A DNA stretch of 45,043 nucleotides from Phycisphaerales bacterium (GCA_020427635.1 JAGQOH010000025.1:1-45043); one strand, 5' to 3'. Shown: positions 1 to 8,096, counted from the stretch's first letter. The notes: generated by a model not told the origin, from the sequence alone. Translations and numbers: made by a program.

Positions 1-1012
1 CCTCCTCGGCTTGCCCAAGCAGGGATCGCAACTCGGTCACTTCTTCCGTGAGCTCTTGCCGCTGTGCCTTCAACTCATCAAGCACCGCCGCCCGCTCCGC
101 CTTGTCGAACACGACCGCCTCGGCCTCGGCGCCGTCTTCCGCCATCACCGCAGTCGCCTTCGGCGCCGCACCACGAGCGGGCATCGCGCGCTCGCCGGGC
201 TGCTGGGCACGCGTATTCATAAACGTTGGCGACACGATCTCCACGCCCGCATCGTGCAGCGTGCGCAACATCGCGGTCCGCAAACGCGAACGCGCAGTCA
301 GGATCTGCTTCACGTCCGCCAGCATTCCCGCCACCCGATACGTGATCGAAAAGTCACCAAGTTCCATGATGTGGACAAAGCCGTCACGCAACTCCGCACG
401 CTCCGCAGCCTCCAGCAGCAGGGCCTTCACCTTGCGGTCCGATTCGTCATAGCCAATCGAGACCGTGGCGGAGATCACTGTTCCGGAAGCGCTCACCACT
501 GTCATCGGGTTCGACATCAAGAAGAAGTTGGGCAATGTCGTGAGGTCCCGGTCCTCTGTCTGCAGTTCGATGTGGAACAGGCCTCGCTCACTCACACGCC
601 CGAAGTGCTCGCCCACGCGCACAAAGTCACCCACGCGCACATTGCCAAGCGAGCGCAGGAGGAACCCCGCCATCGCATTTGACACGAACGTCGTCGACGA
701 CAGACCAATGATCGCCGTCAGCACCAGGCCCAGGAGTGTCAACAACTGGCCACGTGTGGCGTCGTTGCTCACTGGGACCACGAGGATCACGACCACGATC
801 GCCAGCGCCGTCAGGATCAGCATGATGATCGGTCGCGCGAACGAGTCGGTCATGTGTTTCGCGGCTCGACGCTTGAGCACACGATCAATCACCCAAAGCA
901 AGAGTACAACCAGCGCAATGATCGCCAGACTTGGCACGAGGTGAATGAACAGCTCGCTCAGGCGCTGCCAGGCGCTGAGGGCATGTCCCGCGGCATTGGT
1001 GGTCGCAATCAC
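1..1012 (-). CDS. MscS-family mechanosensitive ion channel (partial, C-terminus off the left edge)
   Basis: Small-conductance mechanosensitive channel, expected in the inner membrane, where it opens on hypo-osmotic shock. Translating the minus strand gives hydrophobic segments (LFIHLVPSLAIIALVVLLLW, then PIIMLILTALAIVVVILVVP) and the pore-like helix (LTLLGLVLTAIIGLSSTTFV, followed by AMAGFLLRS). Then comes the typical beta domain: VGDFVRVGEHFGRVSERGLF, the DLTTLPNFFLMSNPM segment, and a cytoplasmic alpha/beta part. The last visible stretch (AERAAVLDELKAQRQELTEE) looks like a coiled coil beyond the usual MscS end. No ATG is available near the N-terminus in this frame. The likely start is the GTG at 1012-1010, about 23 bases after the stop of the upstream gene, but no clear Shine-Dalgarno decides it. 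The short gap suggests co-transcription with the upstream exported protein. Confidence 0.85.
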   Translation of the reverse strand, partial: MIATTNAAGHALSAWQRLSELFIHLVPSLAIIALVVLLLWVIDRVLKRRAAKHMTDSFARPIIMLILTALAIVVVILVVPVSNDATRGQLLTLLGLVLTAIIGLSSTTFVSNAMAGFLLRSLGNVRVGDFVRVGEHFGRVSERGLFHIELQTEDRDLTTLPNFFLMSNPMTVVSASGTVISATVSIGYDESDRKVKALLLEAAERAELRDGFVHIMELGDFSITYRVAGMLADVKQILTARSRLRTAMLRTLHDAGVEIVSPTFMNTRAQQPGERAMPARGAAPKATAVMAEDGAEAEAVVFDKAERAAVLDELKAQRQELTEEVTELRSLLGQAEE

Positions 1013-1035
1013 CGGCGTAAGGTAACGCCGGGCGC

Positions 1036-2604
1036 TCAGTTGCGCTCAAATGCCTCGGGGTGCAGCAGCGTGCCTACCTCATCCGCCGGCTTGTCGCTCT
1101 CCACAGGAATGCGATTGGCCTCCGCCCAAGCATCGTGGCGAACACCGGTGACCTGCCACGACACTGTCAATCCTTCCGTGCCGCCGGCAATCGTGAACTG
1201 GTTGCCGACAATCGTTGACTCCACATACACCGGTGCAAACCCTCCGACGCACGTCAGTTGATACCGAAAGTCTCGGTTCAGCGCCTCAAACCAGTCAGGC
1301 ATCACAACCACTGCACGCCCTGACGAATCGAGCGTCACATTGCCGTTGTAGATGTTCATCATGTCTGGCGATTCGACGAACGAGTGCTGCAGGTACTTGC
1401 GCTCCGGCTCAAGCGGATGATCGATCTTGAACGAACCGCCACCCTTTGTGAGCGTGCCCGTCACACTCCCATTGCCGAAGATCGTGACGAGCGTCGGCGC
1501 CACGCGAAGCTTGGACAATCCAAGTGACTGATCGATGATCTCGAGATGTGCCGCAGTCGGCGGCGTGCTGATCGCCCAGCGCTGCGACTGAAACTGGCGT
1601 TTGAAGTTGATCTGTCCGTTATTGAGCGTCAAGTCTGCATCAAGGAAGAAATCCGTGTGAAAGATCGTGTCGAGTGGCCGCATGGTCATCGTTGCGGCAA
1701 AGAGATTGCGGTCAATGATCTGGAAGACGCCGCCGTCGGGCGTTGTCCCGAGGCTCCAACTCTGAACTCCACCGGTCCGCGTAAACTCGATGTCCTGTCC
1801 CTCGAGAACCATTTTCCCAACGACATGCAGTGCTTCGCTCGGCGTCGTCGTGCCGATGCCGACGTCACCATCAAAGTAGTTCCTGCCGCCTACGAAGTAC
1901 CCCGCGAAGCCCGTTGCACTTTGGGTCTGCCCAAACACGCCGTAGTTCGTGCCGGTCGCGCCTGAGGCGATCCCGAACACACCGCGCCCACTTGGCGAGG
2001 TGCCATAGAGCCCCCAGCCGCTGCCGTTCTGCGAACCCCACACACCGATGCCGCTCCCGCCCGTGCCCTGGTTTTCGCCGCGCACCGCCGCTGAGAATCC
2101 CCCGGCACTTGTTGTTGCAATCACGCCCTTCACTGCACTGACGCTCCCATTTGTCGACGTCGTTTGCACCTTGAGCTGCGACTGCGCCTCAGGCGCCGTG
2201 CCAATGCCCGCATGTTCGGCGCCGTCAACGAGGATGCCGCGCGTCTGCACAGCGTATGGCGCGGGCGTGACGGGCTGTCGAGGCGCAAGCGCCACGCCAT
2301 CCACCGTGATCTCGAGAAAGCGGTCGTGGTTGTCCCAGGCATCGGCGCCGAAATCGAGCTTCACAACAAACAGCCCATTGGTGACCAACAGCCCTGGCAC
2401 ATTGAGCGTTGCACCAACCTGTGATCCACCGATGGCTGCATTCCACAGTGCAAACTCGAAGTTGTGCGCACCACTCGCCGGCGAACCGCTCGAGCGCAAA
2501 CGGCCCTGATACGTAAACGCAGTATCGGATGCCCCCGCCAGCAGCGGGGGGGTCGCGATGAGCAGTGCGACCACTGCAAGAAGAGCCGAAACAAATGCGC
2601 GCAT
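1036..2604 (-). CDS. Exported fibre-like protein, shared N-domain with a conserved non-S74 C-terminus
   Basis: 522 aa, exported. The start is the ATG at 2604, after AAAGGGA. An N-terminal signal peptide (MRAFVSALLAVVALLIATPP) ends near LLAGA. Residues about 28-130 form the N-domain shared with the genes at 2688, 4671 and 39202: FTYQGRLRSSGSPASG, QVGATLNV, LFVVKLDFG, RFLEITVDG, APRQPVTPAPYAVQTRG. A middle part carries G-x-G-V-x-G repeats (GIGVWGSQNGSG, GRGVFG, NYGVFGQ), which suggests a beta-solenoid or trimeric fibre. The last ~140 aa differ from the paralogues: SFKIDHPLEPERKYLQHSF, ESPDMMNIYNGNV, FEALNRDFRYQLT, VSWQVTGVRHD. I recognise this block as recurrent in bacterial exported proteins but cannot name a function. 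There is no Ser-Lys S74 motif. A surface or extracellular structural role is inference. Confidence 0.8.
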   Translation of the reverse strand: MRAFVSALLAVVALLIATPPLLAGASDTAFTYQGRLRSSGSPASGAHNFEFALWNAAIGGSQVGATLNVPGLLVTNGLFVVKLDFGADAWDNHDRFLEITVDGVALAPRQPVTPAPYAVQTRGILVDGAEHAGIGTAPEAQSQLKVQTTSTNGSVSAVKGVIATTSAGGFSAAVRGENQGTGGSGIGVWGSQNGSGWGLYGTSPSGRGVFGIASGATGTNYGVFGQTQSATGFAGYFVGGRNYFDGDVGIGTTTPSEALHVVGKMVLEGQDIEFTRTGGVQSWSLGTTPDGGVFQIIDRNLFAATMTMRPLDTIFHTDFFLDADLTLNNGQINFKRQFQSQRWAISTPPTAAHLEIIDQSLGLSKLRVAPTLVTIFGNGSVTGTLTKGGGSFKIDHPLEPERKYLQHSFVESPDMMNIYNGNVTLDSSGRAVVVMPDWFEALNRDFRYQLTCVGGFAPVYVESTIVGNQFTIAGGTEGLTVSWQVTGVRHDAWAEANRIPVESDKPADEVGTLLHPEAFERN

Positions 2605-2687
2605 CACAATCCCTTTCCTGCTGGCAAACCAGGACGGCTACGAGGGTGCCGTCCCAAGGCCCTGGCATCAATAGGCCACATCCGAAT

Positions 2688-4583
2688 CTACCGCGAATTG
2701 GCCATCGGCTTGAGGTTCTCGGACATCTGCGACTCGATCTTCTCCAATCGCTCGCGCAGAAGCTGGTTCTCAGCGTTCAACGCCTTCACCGCCTCGACCA
2801 AGAGCGGCGTCACCTTGGCGTAATCCATGCCTGTGACGAATTCACCGTCGGTTTCATACGCGACGACTTCAGGCAGCACCACGCCAACTTCCTCACCAAT
2901 GAAGCCAATGGCATGCCGCCCACCGTGTTCCTCATCCCAATCGAAGTACACGCCGCGCATTTGCGCGACCAGCGCAAGCGGATCGTGAATCGGCTCGACG
3001 TTGCGCTTCCAGCGAATCGACGATGGCGAGCCGTAGTCCATGCCCAGGCCACCTGCGTAGAAGTCGTAGCCAGTGGGCCCGGCCGATCCGTAGACTCCAA
3101 AGTGATTCTCCGTATCGTGCTCGGCATAACCCTCCACGCCCCGCCCATTCCTCACGTGTGAGGAGCCAGAGATTCCAGCACCCGCGCCTGCGCCCGGACC
3201 ATCAGGACTTGTCTCGCCAAAGATCGCAGTGCCGCTCGCACTTGATGTTTGGGCGCGCACACCAAAGCCTCCACTGCCTAAGACTTGGACGTCGATGAGT
3301 CCTGTGCCAGACGCAGAAAAACCTGCCACCGCGAGCGGAGACGTTGGGTCGGTGACGCCAAGACCAACGTTGCCGTCGAAGTATGTTCTTCCCCCTTCGA
3401 AGTACCCCGAGTAGCCAGTTGGGCTTCCCGCCACTGCATGCAAGGCGATGCCGTTGCCCGTTGCTGCACTCGACGCCGCGTACACCCCTGTGCCATCTGC
3501 GCCGGTTGCCAGCCCTTGAACACCCACACCCATCGAACTGTTGCTCTGCCCTAGAACACCAGTGGCGCCAAACCCATACACGCCGCGACCACCCGGGCTG
3601 ATCGCCGAGCCCCATACCCCCGACGTCGTGCCACTCGCTGAAGCAGCGCTGCCGAATACACCGCGCCCCGATGAACTGAATGCGTCTCCGCGCACGCCGA
3701 ATGACACGCCGCTGACGGCATTGGCGATCCCGTGTACACCGCTGCCGGCCGTGCTCTCGCTTTCGCCTCGCACGCCCGCGTTTGACCCTGCGGTCGCGGT
3801 TGCCTCGCCAAATACAGCTCGCCCGAGCGAGCTCGCGGTTTCGCCATGGATACCGCTCACGTTTCCAGCCGCCTGCGTATTCATGCCATAGATTGCATCG
3901 GCGTGTGCACCTGTCTCGACATGCAGCTTCGCCGCAGGTGTGATGCCAAACCCGATCGACACATCGCCATTGCCGTCAATCCTCAAGCTTGGTGCGCCGC
4001 CAGAATAAACAGTGTGTTCGTCGGTCGTTCCGTCGAACTCGTAGGCCGGATCCTCATTGAACGCGCGGTCGATCGCAAAACCATCAGTTGTGAAGCGCAC
4101 GCCATCGCCGACATCGTCGAACACGCCAAGCCCGCCACTCAGAATCGCCAAATCGTTCCAAGGCGCGTTTGTGCCGATTCCAATCTCGCCCTGGTCGTCA
4201 ACGAACATGCCTCGCGTTTGAATTGCGTAAGGAGATCCTGTGATGGCCTGTCTTGGCGACAGTGTCTGCCCATCGACCTCGATCTCGAGCCAGCGGGGCA
4301 TGCCGTTGTACACACTCACTCCAAAATCGAGCTCGACAGCAAAGACGCCCCCAGACACTGACACCGCGGGGAGACCCACCGGCGCGCCGATCTGCGCGCC
4401 CGCAAGCTCCGCGTCCCACAGCGAAAAAGTCATCGCGAAATCTCCAGTCGCAGGCAACCCGCCGGAGCGCAATCGCCCCTGGTAGGTAAAGCCGGTGTCC
4501 GTTGTGCCTGCCCAAGCAGGGTTCGGCAGGCACAGCAGCAGGGCCGTCAACACAGCAAAAACAATCGGCAACGCGCGCATCAT
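2688..4583 (-). CDS. Exported fibre-like protein with C-terminal peptidase S74 (intramolecular chaperone) domain
   Basis: 631 aa. The start is ATG 4583 (or the adjacent ATG 4580); AAGGAG lies 5-8 bases upstream. Order of parts: signal peptide (MMRALPIVFAVLTALLLCLP...AWAG); shared N-domain (FTYQGRLRSGGLPATG, VFAVELDFG, LEIEVDGQTLSPRQ, PYAIQTRGMFVD); a long middle of G-x-G-V-x-G repeats (AVFGEATAT, GVRGESES, GVHGIANA, GVWGSAIS); and a C-terminal S74 domain from about residue 530. That domain carries SSIRWKRNVEPI, GVYFDWDEEHGGRHAIGFIG, EEVGVVLPEVV, MDYAKVTPLLVEAVKALNAE, and then a short coiled coil. In characterised phage tail spikes this domain trimerises the fibre and may cut itself off using a Ser-x4-Lys dyad, which is present here as S-S-I-R-W-K. 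A role in surface fibre assembly is inference; the domain calls are firm. Confidence 0.85.
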   Translation of the reverse strand: MMRALPIVFAVLTALLLCLPNPAWAGTTDTGFTYQGRLRSGGLPATGDFAMTFSLWDAELAGAQIGAPVGLPAVSVSGGVFAVELDFGVSVYNGMPRWLEIEVDGQTLSPRQAITGSPYAIQTRGMFVDDQGEIGIGTNAPWNDLAILSGGLGVFDDVGDGVRFTTDGFAIDRAFNEDPAYEFDGTTDEHTVYSGGAPSLRIDGNGDVSIGFGITPAAKLHVETGAHADAIYGMNTQAAGNVSGIHGETASSLGRAVFGEATATAGSNAGVRGESESTAGSGVHGIANAVSGVSFGVRGDAFSSSGRGVFGSAASASGTTSGVWGSAISPGGRGVYGFGATGVLGQSNSSMGVGVQGLATGADGTGVYAASSAATGNGIALHAVAGSPTGYSGYFEGGRTYFDGNVGLGVTDPTSPLAVAGFSASGTGLIDVQVLGSGGFGVRAQTSSASGTAIFGETSPDGPGAGAGAGISGSSHVRNGRGVEGYAEHDTENHFGVYGSAGPTGYDFYAGGLGMDYGSPSSIRWKRNVEPIHDPLALVAQMRGVYFDWDEEHGGRHAIGFIGEEVGVVLPEVVAYETDGEFVTGMDYAKVTPLLVEAVKALNAENQLLRERLEKIESQMSENLKPMANSR

Positions 4584-4588
4584 GAGCA

Positions 4589-4608
4589 CTCCTTCCAATG
4601 TGGTAGGA
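4589..4608 (-). promoter_or_regulatory. Leader hairpin covering the Shine-Dalgarno of the 2688-4583 gene
   Basis: On the minus strand the 20 bases read TCCTACCACATTGGAAGGAG. TCCTACCA can pair with TGGAAGGA around a CAT loop, with one A-A mismatch, which buries the GGAAGGAG Shine-Dalgarno. The same 20 bases, with one change in the loop, precede the neighbouring paralogue (6274-6293). The pairing is seen in the sequence; control of translation is inference. Confidence 0.4.
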
Positions 4609-4670
4609 ACGCATGCTAGTCGAGCGAGCCGTGCTCCCCCAAGGAAAACTTGTGGTATCGCGGGCGTGGG

Positions 4671-6266
4671 CTACCTCGCTCCTGCAGAGACGGGTGCCTC
4701 GCCCAGCAATGCCTCGATCCGCTCCAAGCGCGCACGCAACACGCTGTTCTCTTGCTGCAAGTCCTCGATCTGCGCATCCTTCTCCGCGCGCAGCGCCTTC
4801 ACCGCCTCGACGAGCAGGGGGGTCAGCTTGGAGTAGTCCATGCCGATCGCGTCGACGCCGTTGGCTTCGTAGCCAACAATCTCAGGCACCACCTGGCCCA
4901 CTTCTTCCGCGATCATGCCGATGTCGTGACGCTTGCCGCCGTGCGCGTCGTCCCAGTCGTAGTACAGGCCGCGGAGTTGATCGATCTTGTCGAGCGGATA
5001 CTCAATGGCCTGCAAGTTGCGCTTCCACCGAATGGATGACACCGTGCCGTAGTCCATCCCCGCGCCGTTGGCGATGAAATCCCAACCCGCGGCGCTTGCT
5101 GTCGCTCCAGCAACGCCCGCGGCGCCTCCAGATGTGGCTGTCGCGATGCCACGCACCGCAGCCACCGCGCCAGTTGAGCTGACCTCGCCTTGAATGCCAA
5201 TCCCAGCCGAGTCATCGCTCAACCCATGCACGCCCATGCGGCCCTCGCCCCTGACGCCAGTGCCCGTGGAACTGTTGCTGATGCCCAGCACACCCCGCGT
5301 ATCGCCCGTCGTTGCCAGCGCCGTCCCGCGGACTGCCGCGATCCCGACGGTTTCCGTGATCTCACCATCGACGCCAACGCCCCCCGCGGTGTTGCTCCAC
5401 CCGCTCACGCCGGTCACGCCCTCGCCGCGCACGCCGGAACCATCCGGCCCGAGACTCAGCCCCCCAACACCAATCCCTGTTTCGGTTTGCGCGTAGCCAA
5501 ACACGCCCCACACCGTGCCATTGTCTGCTGCAGAGCGTCCATACACGCCCGCCCCCATTTCCGCAGAGCTCTCACCAAAAACGCCGTGGTAGCCCAGACC
5601 CTTCACACCCGCGCCGCCCGCTCCATCGTTCTGTCCATACACGCCCGCCGAGTCGCCAACATTCGCGTTGCGTGCCCATCCAAACACGCCGCGCCCATCT
5701 GGGCTGTCATTGAGTCCGTACAACCCATACGTTGTTCCCGTTGGCGAACTCGCAAACCCGCTCACCGCCTGGCCCGACGTGCTCGAGTTCTGCACGTTGA
5801 GCGCCACGACTCGCGACGAGCGCACATCCATCTGCACATTGGGGTTTGGCGTCTCGATGCCAACACCCACTGTTTCCGTCGGTCCGACGAACAGGCCGCG
5901 CGTTGCAATTGCGTGCGGCGCGCGAGCAATCAGTTGCCTTGGCGTCAGCGTCGTGCCGTTCACCACAATTTGCAGATATCGATCGTGGTTGTTGAAGGCC
6001 TGATTGCCAAAGTCCAGATTGACCGTGAACACGCCACCGGTCGCCGCCACACCGCCGAACGGTGTGATCGTCGAACCAATCTGCGTTCCGCCCACGGGAG
6101 CATCGAACAATGTGAAGCTCATCGTGAACGTTCCGTTGGCCGGCAAGCCAGCCGAGCGAAGCCGCCCCTGATAGGTGACCACGGTGTCGGCGGCCCCCGC
6201 CTGGACCGAAGCAGCAACGAGCAAGGCGGTGAACCCGGCCGCACACCACAACGAAAATGCGCGCAT
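4671..6266 (-). CDS. Exported fibre-like protein with C-terminal peptidase S74 domain (second paralogue)
   Basis: 531 aa from ATG 6266, with GGAAGGAG 7 bases upstream. The layout matches the gene downstream: signal peptide (MRAFSLWCAAGFTALLVAAS...QAGA); shared N-domain (VTYQGRLRSAGLPANG, VFTVNLDFGNQAFNNHDRYL, TLTPRQLIARAPHAIATRG); a central array of G-V-x-G repeats (YGLYGLNDSPDGRGVFG, AGVYGQNDGAGGAGVKG, GVSGWSNTAGGVGVDG); and a C-terminal S74 domain. The S74 part has SSIRWKRNLQAI, RGLYYDWDDAHGG, IAEEVGQVVPEIVGYEANG, DYSKLTPLLVEAVKALRAEK, then a heptad-like QQENSVLRARLERIEALLG tail. The Ser-x4-Lys dyad is kept. It lies immediately upstream of the other S74 paralogue in the same orientation, as expected for a tandem duplication. 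The function as a surface fibre is inference. Confidence 0.85.
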   Translation of the reverse strand: MRAFSLWCAAGFTALLVAASVQAGAADTVVTYQGRLRSAGLPANGTFTMSFTLFDAPVGGTQIGSTITPFGGVAATGGVFTVNLDFGNQAFNNHDRYLQIVVNGTTLTPRQLIARAPHAIATRGLFVGPTETVGVGIETPNPNVQMDVRSSRVVALNVQNSSTSGQAVSGFASSPTGTTYGLYGLNDSPDGRGVFGWARNANVGDSAGVYGQNDGAGGAGVKGLGYHGVFGESSAEMGAGVYGRSAADNGTVWGVFGYAQTETGIGVGGLSLGPDGSGVRGEGVTGVSGWSNTAGGVGVDGEITETVGIAAVRGTALATTGDTRGVLGISNSSTGTGVRGEGRMGVHGLSDDSAGIGIQGEVSSTGAVAAVRGIATATSGGAAGVAGATASAAGWDFIANGAGMDYGTVSSIRWKRNLQAIEYPLDKIDQLRGLYYDWDDAHGGKRHDIGMIAEEVGQVVPEIVGYEANGVDAIGMDYSKLTPLLVEAVKALRAEKDAQIEDLQQENSVLRARLERIEALLGEAPVSAGAR

Positions 6267-6273
6267 GAAAACG

Positions 6274-6293
6274 CTCCTTCCAATCTGGTAGGA
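6274..6293 (-). promoter_or_regulatory. Leader hairpin covering the Shine-Dalgarno of the 4671-6266 gene
   Basis: The minus strand reads TCCTACCAGATTGGAAGGAG. It differs from the leader at 4589-4608 at one base only, and that base falls in the predicted 3-base loop (GAT versus CAT). The stem TCCTaCCA/TGGaAGGA includes the Shine-Dalgarno. It could be an RNA switch or simply a recent duplication. Confidence 0.4.
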
Positions 6294-6295
6294 GC

Positions 6296-6324
6296 AATAT
6301 AAGCGGCGGCGGGGCATCTACCAA
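6296..6324 (-). promoter_or_regulatory. Possible sigma70-type promoter upstream of the 4671-6266 gene
   Basis: The minus strand carries TTGGTA (6324-6319), a 17-base spacer and TATATT (6301-6296). This fits the -35/-10 pattern, but the implied transcript would begin around 6287-6290 and would then lack part of the 5' arm of the leader hairpin. At most one of the two interpretations may hold. Motif match only. Confidence 0.25.
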
Positions 6325-6372
6325 GACAAAACAAGCCGACAACCGCCTCACGAAATCGCCGGGGCGCGTCGT

Positions 6373-8040
6373 TTACTCCCTCGCCCGAGGTGTGACCGAA
6401 AGTGTCCGCTCGGCCTCATGCCGTCGAACAACTATCGAGACCGATTGCCCCGCGCGCAACGTTGTCAGCAACTCGCGCAGATTGTCGCCATCAACCGGTA
6501 CGCCGCCCATTGACACCAGCACGTCATCCACTTGCAAGCCCGCGCCCTCGGCGGGGCTACCCGGCGCCACTTGCGTGATGACGATTCGTCCGGACTCCTC
6601 AATGCCAAGCGCAACGCCCAACGAAACCCTCGGCGCATTGACCAGTTGCACAAGTGCGCGTGCAAGTCCGTTGAAGTGGCGCCGACGCTCCGCATCGACG
6701 TTGTTTGAGATGATAATCATCATCGTGTCCGGGTTGGTCGTGTAGACGATCTCGAAGCCATACGAATCACCACCAGAAAGTGCTACGCCTTGCGGAAACA
6801 ACCGCCGCGCATCGCCTTCGCTCAACACACCACCGTCGCGCACGAAGCGAATCCACTTCAGCATGTCATGCGTCGTCGAGACCTGCCCCCCCGTGCCCAT
6901 GACGAGCCATGATGTCCGTCCCCAGTAGGGGGGTGCATTGATCGCACCGTCCGAGTCCACGCCATAGCCAACCGCCGCGCGCTCAACCGGCGTCTGTTCA
7001 CCAAAGAACCCGGTGTCATGCATACCCGCCGGATCGAACAAGTGCTTGCGCACAAAGTCCGGGTACGTCTCGCCACTGACAATCTCGACGATCGCCGCGA
7101 CAAGCCCCCACGCCGCGTGCGAATGCGCTTTGCCCTGCCCGGGCGGAAACATGAGCTCCTGCGCCAGGGCGCGCCGAACCGCCTCATCGCGATCCACCCA
7201 CATGTGATCGGGATCAACGTCCGTCGGCAGGTCAAGAAAGTCCTGTAATCCAGACTCGGAGTTCATTAAGTGGCCAACGGTCATCATCCGCTTGTCCGTG
7301 GGCGCGTTCTCGAAGAATTTAGAGATCGGGTCGTCGAAACTCAGCTTGCCTTGGTGGATGAGCAACAGGGCGGCGGCGTGCGTGAAGTCAATCGGCGTCG
7401 AACCGATCGCAAAGATCGTGTCAGGCTTGTTCGCGATGCCCTCTGCTTCATTCGCCATGCCATAGCCGCGATCGAGGACGATCTCACCATTGCGCACGAT
7501 GAGTACTGCGCCTGCAAAGCCTTGCTCTGCTTCCCACTCCAGACGCTCATTCAGGTTGTTCCATGTGAGCGCGGGCAAGTCGGCGTATGCATCCTCGTAC
7601 ACCTTGCCCGACAAACTTGGCCCACCCTCGATCCACAAATCGCCGATGCGCGCCCGCCCCGGGACCAATTGACCCTTGATCGCAACACCGGGCCCGCCCA
7701 TCGGCGCATCAAACCCCGCGATCACACTGTCATCACCTACCGGCGCCAACATCGACAACTCAAAGTCGGCAACCGCATCACACAGTGCGCTGAGTCGCTG
7801 GAGAATCACGTCGGCGCCCTCACGCTCAACGAGCGACGCGTCCACATACTGCTCGACAAAATCCTTCTGCGTAAGTGATCGAGCGTCGATCAGGTGTTGC
7901 AGAGCATGCAACAACTGCGCCTGCGGCGGATCATCATGGGCGCTCTGCGCAAAGGCACTCGCCCGCAATAACCCTACCCAACATGCAACCACAACCACCG
8001 GCCCACAAATGGGCCTCATCCAGGCGCCGCGCTTCGACAT
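6373..8040 (-). CDS. Exported serine beta-lactamase-fold protein with PDZ domain, catalytic motifs degenerate
   Basis: 555 aa from ATG 8040, 7 bases after GGAGG. An N-terminal hydrophobic signal lies around VVVVACWVGLLRASAFAQ. Residues ~165-460 have the class C beta-lactamase/esterase fold: FAGAVLIVRNGEIVLDRGYG, DTIFAIGSTPIDFTHAAALL, SFDDPISKFFENAP, HLMNSESGLQDFLDLPTD, AIVEIVSGETYPDFVRKHLF, GTGGQVSTTHDMLKW. The nucleophile position keeps Ser (about residue 214), but the SxxK lysine is Ile (GSTPI). The usual YxN motif reads H-S-H (GKAHSHAAWG). A C-terminal PDZ domain (about residues 470-550) has GIEESGRIVITQVAPGSPAE and GLQVDDVLVSMGG. With Lys and Tyr missing, ordinary beta-lactamase or esterase chemistry looks unlikely, so a binding or pseudoenzyme role is inferred. 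The upstream neighbour is ffh on the same strand. Confidence 0.8.
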   Translation of the reverse strand: MSKRGAWMRPICGPVVVVACWVGLLRASAFAQSAHDDPPQAQLLHALQHLIDARSLTQKDFVEQYVDASLVEREGADVILQRLSALCDAVADFELSMLAPVGDDSVIAGFDAPMGGPGVAIKGQLVPGRARIGDLWIEGGPSLSGKVYEDAYADLPALTWNNLNERLEWEAEQGFAGAVLIVRNGEIVLDRGYGMANEAEGIANKPDTIFAIGSTPIDFTHAAALLLIHQGKLSFDDPISKFFENAPTDKRMMTVGHLMNSESGLQDFLDLPTDVDPDHMWVDRDEAVRRALAQELMFPPGQGKAHSHAAWGLVAAIVEIVSGETYPDFVRKHLFDPAGMHDTGFFGEQTPVERAAVGYGVDSDGAINAPPYWGRTSWLVMGTGGQVSTTHDMLKWIRFVRDGGVLSEGDARRLFPQGVALSGGDSYGFEIVYTTNPDTMMIIISNNVDAERRRHFNGLARALVQLVNAPRVSLGVALGIEESGRIVITQVAPGSPAEGAGLQVDDVLVSMGGVPVDGDNLRELLTTLRAGQSVSIVVRRHEAERTLSVTPRARE

Positions 8041-8044
8041 CACA

Positions 8045-8067
8045 CGTCCTCCTTGCCAGGGAGGACG
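8045..8067 (-). promoter_or_regulatory. Perfect 8-bp hairpin enclosing the Shine-Dalgarno of the beta-lactamase-fold gene
   Basis: CGTCCTCC and GGAGGACG form a perfect 8-bp stem with a 7-base loop. On the minus strand the 3' arm is the GGAGG Shine-Dalgarno of the gene starting at 8040, so folding would hide the ribosome site. It has no following T-run, so it does not look like a terminator for ffh. Regulation is inference. Confidence 0.5.
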
Positions 8068-8096
8068 CGCACCTCACGCCAGCCTGTCACTGAAAT

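Noticed and set aside
2631..2651. Short GACGGC/GCCGTC inverted repeat between two paralogues
   Set aside because: Only 6 bp with a 9-base loop and no T-run; such short stems are expected by chance in GC-rich DNA.
2688..6266. Repeats seen at DNA level as a possible CRISPR or satellite array
   Set aside because: They are in-frame G-x-G-V-x-G protein repeats with variable codons and no constant spacers.
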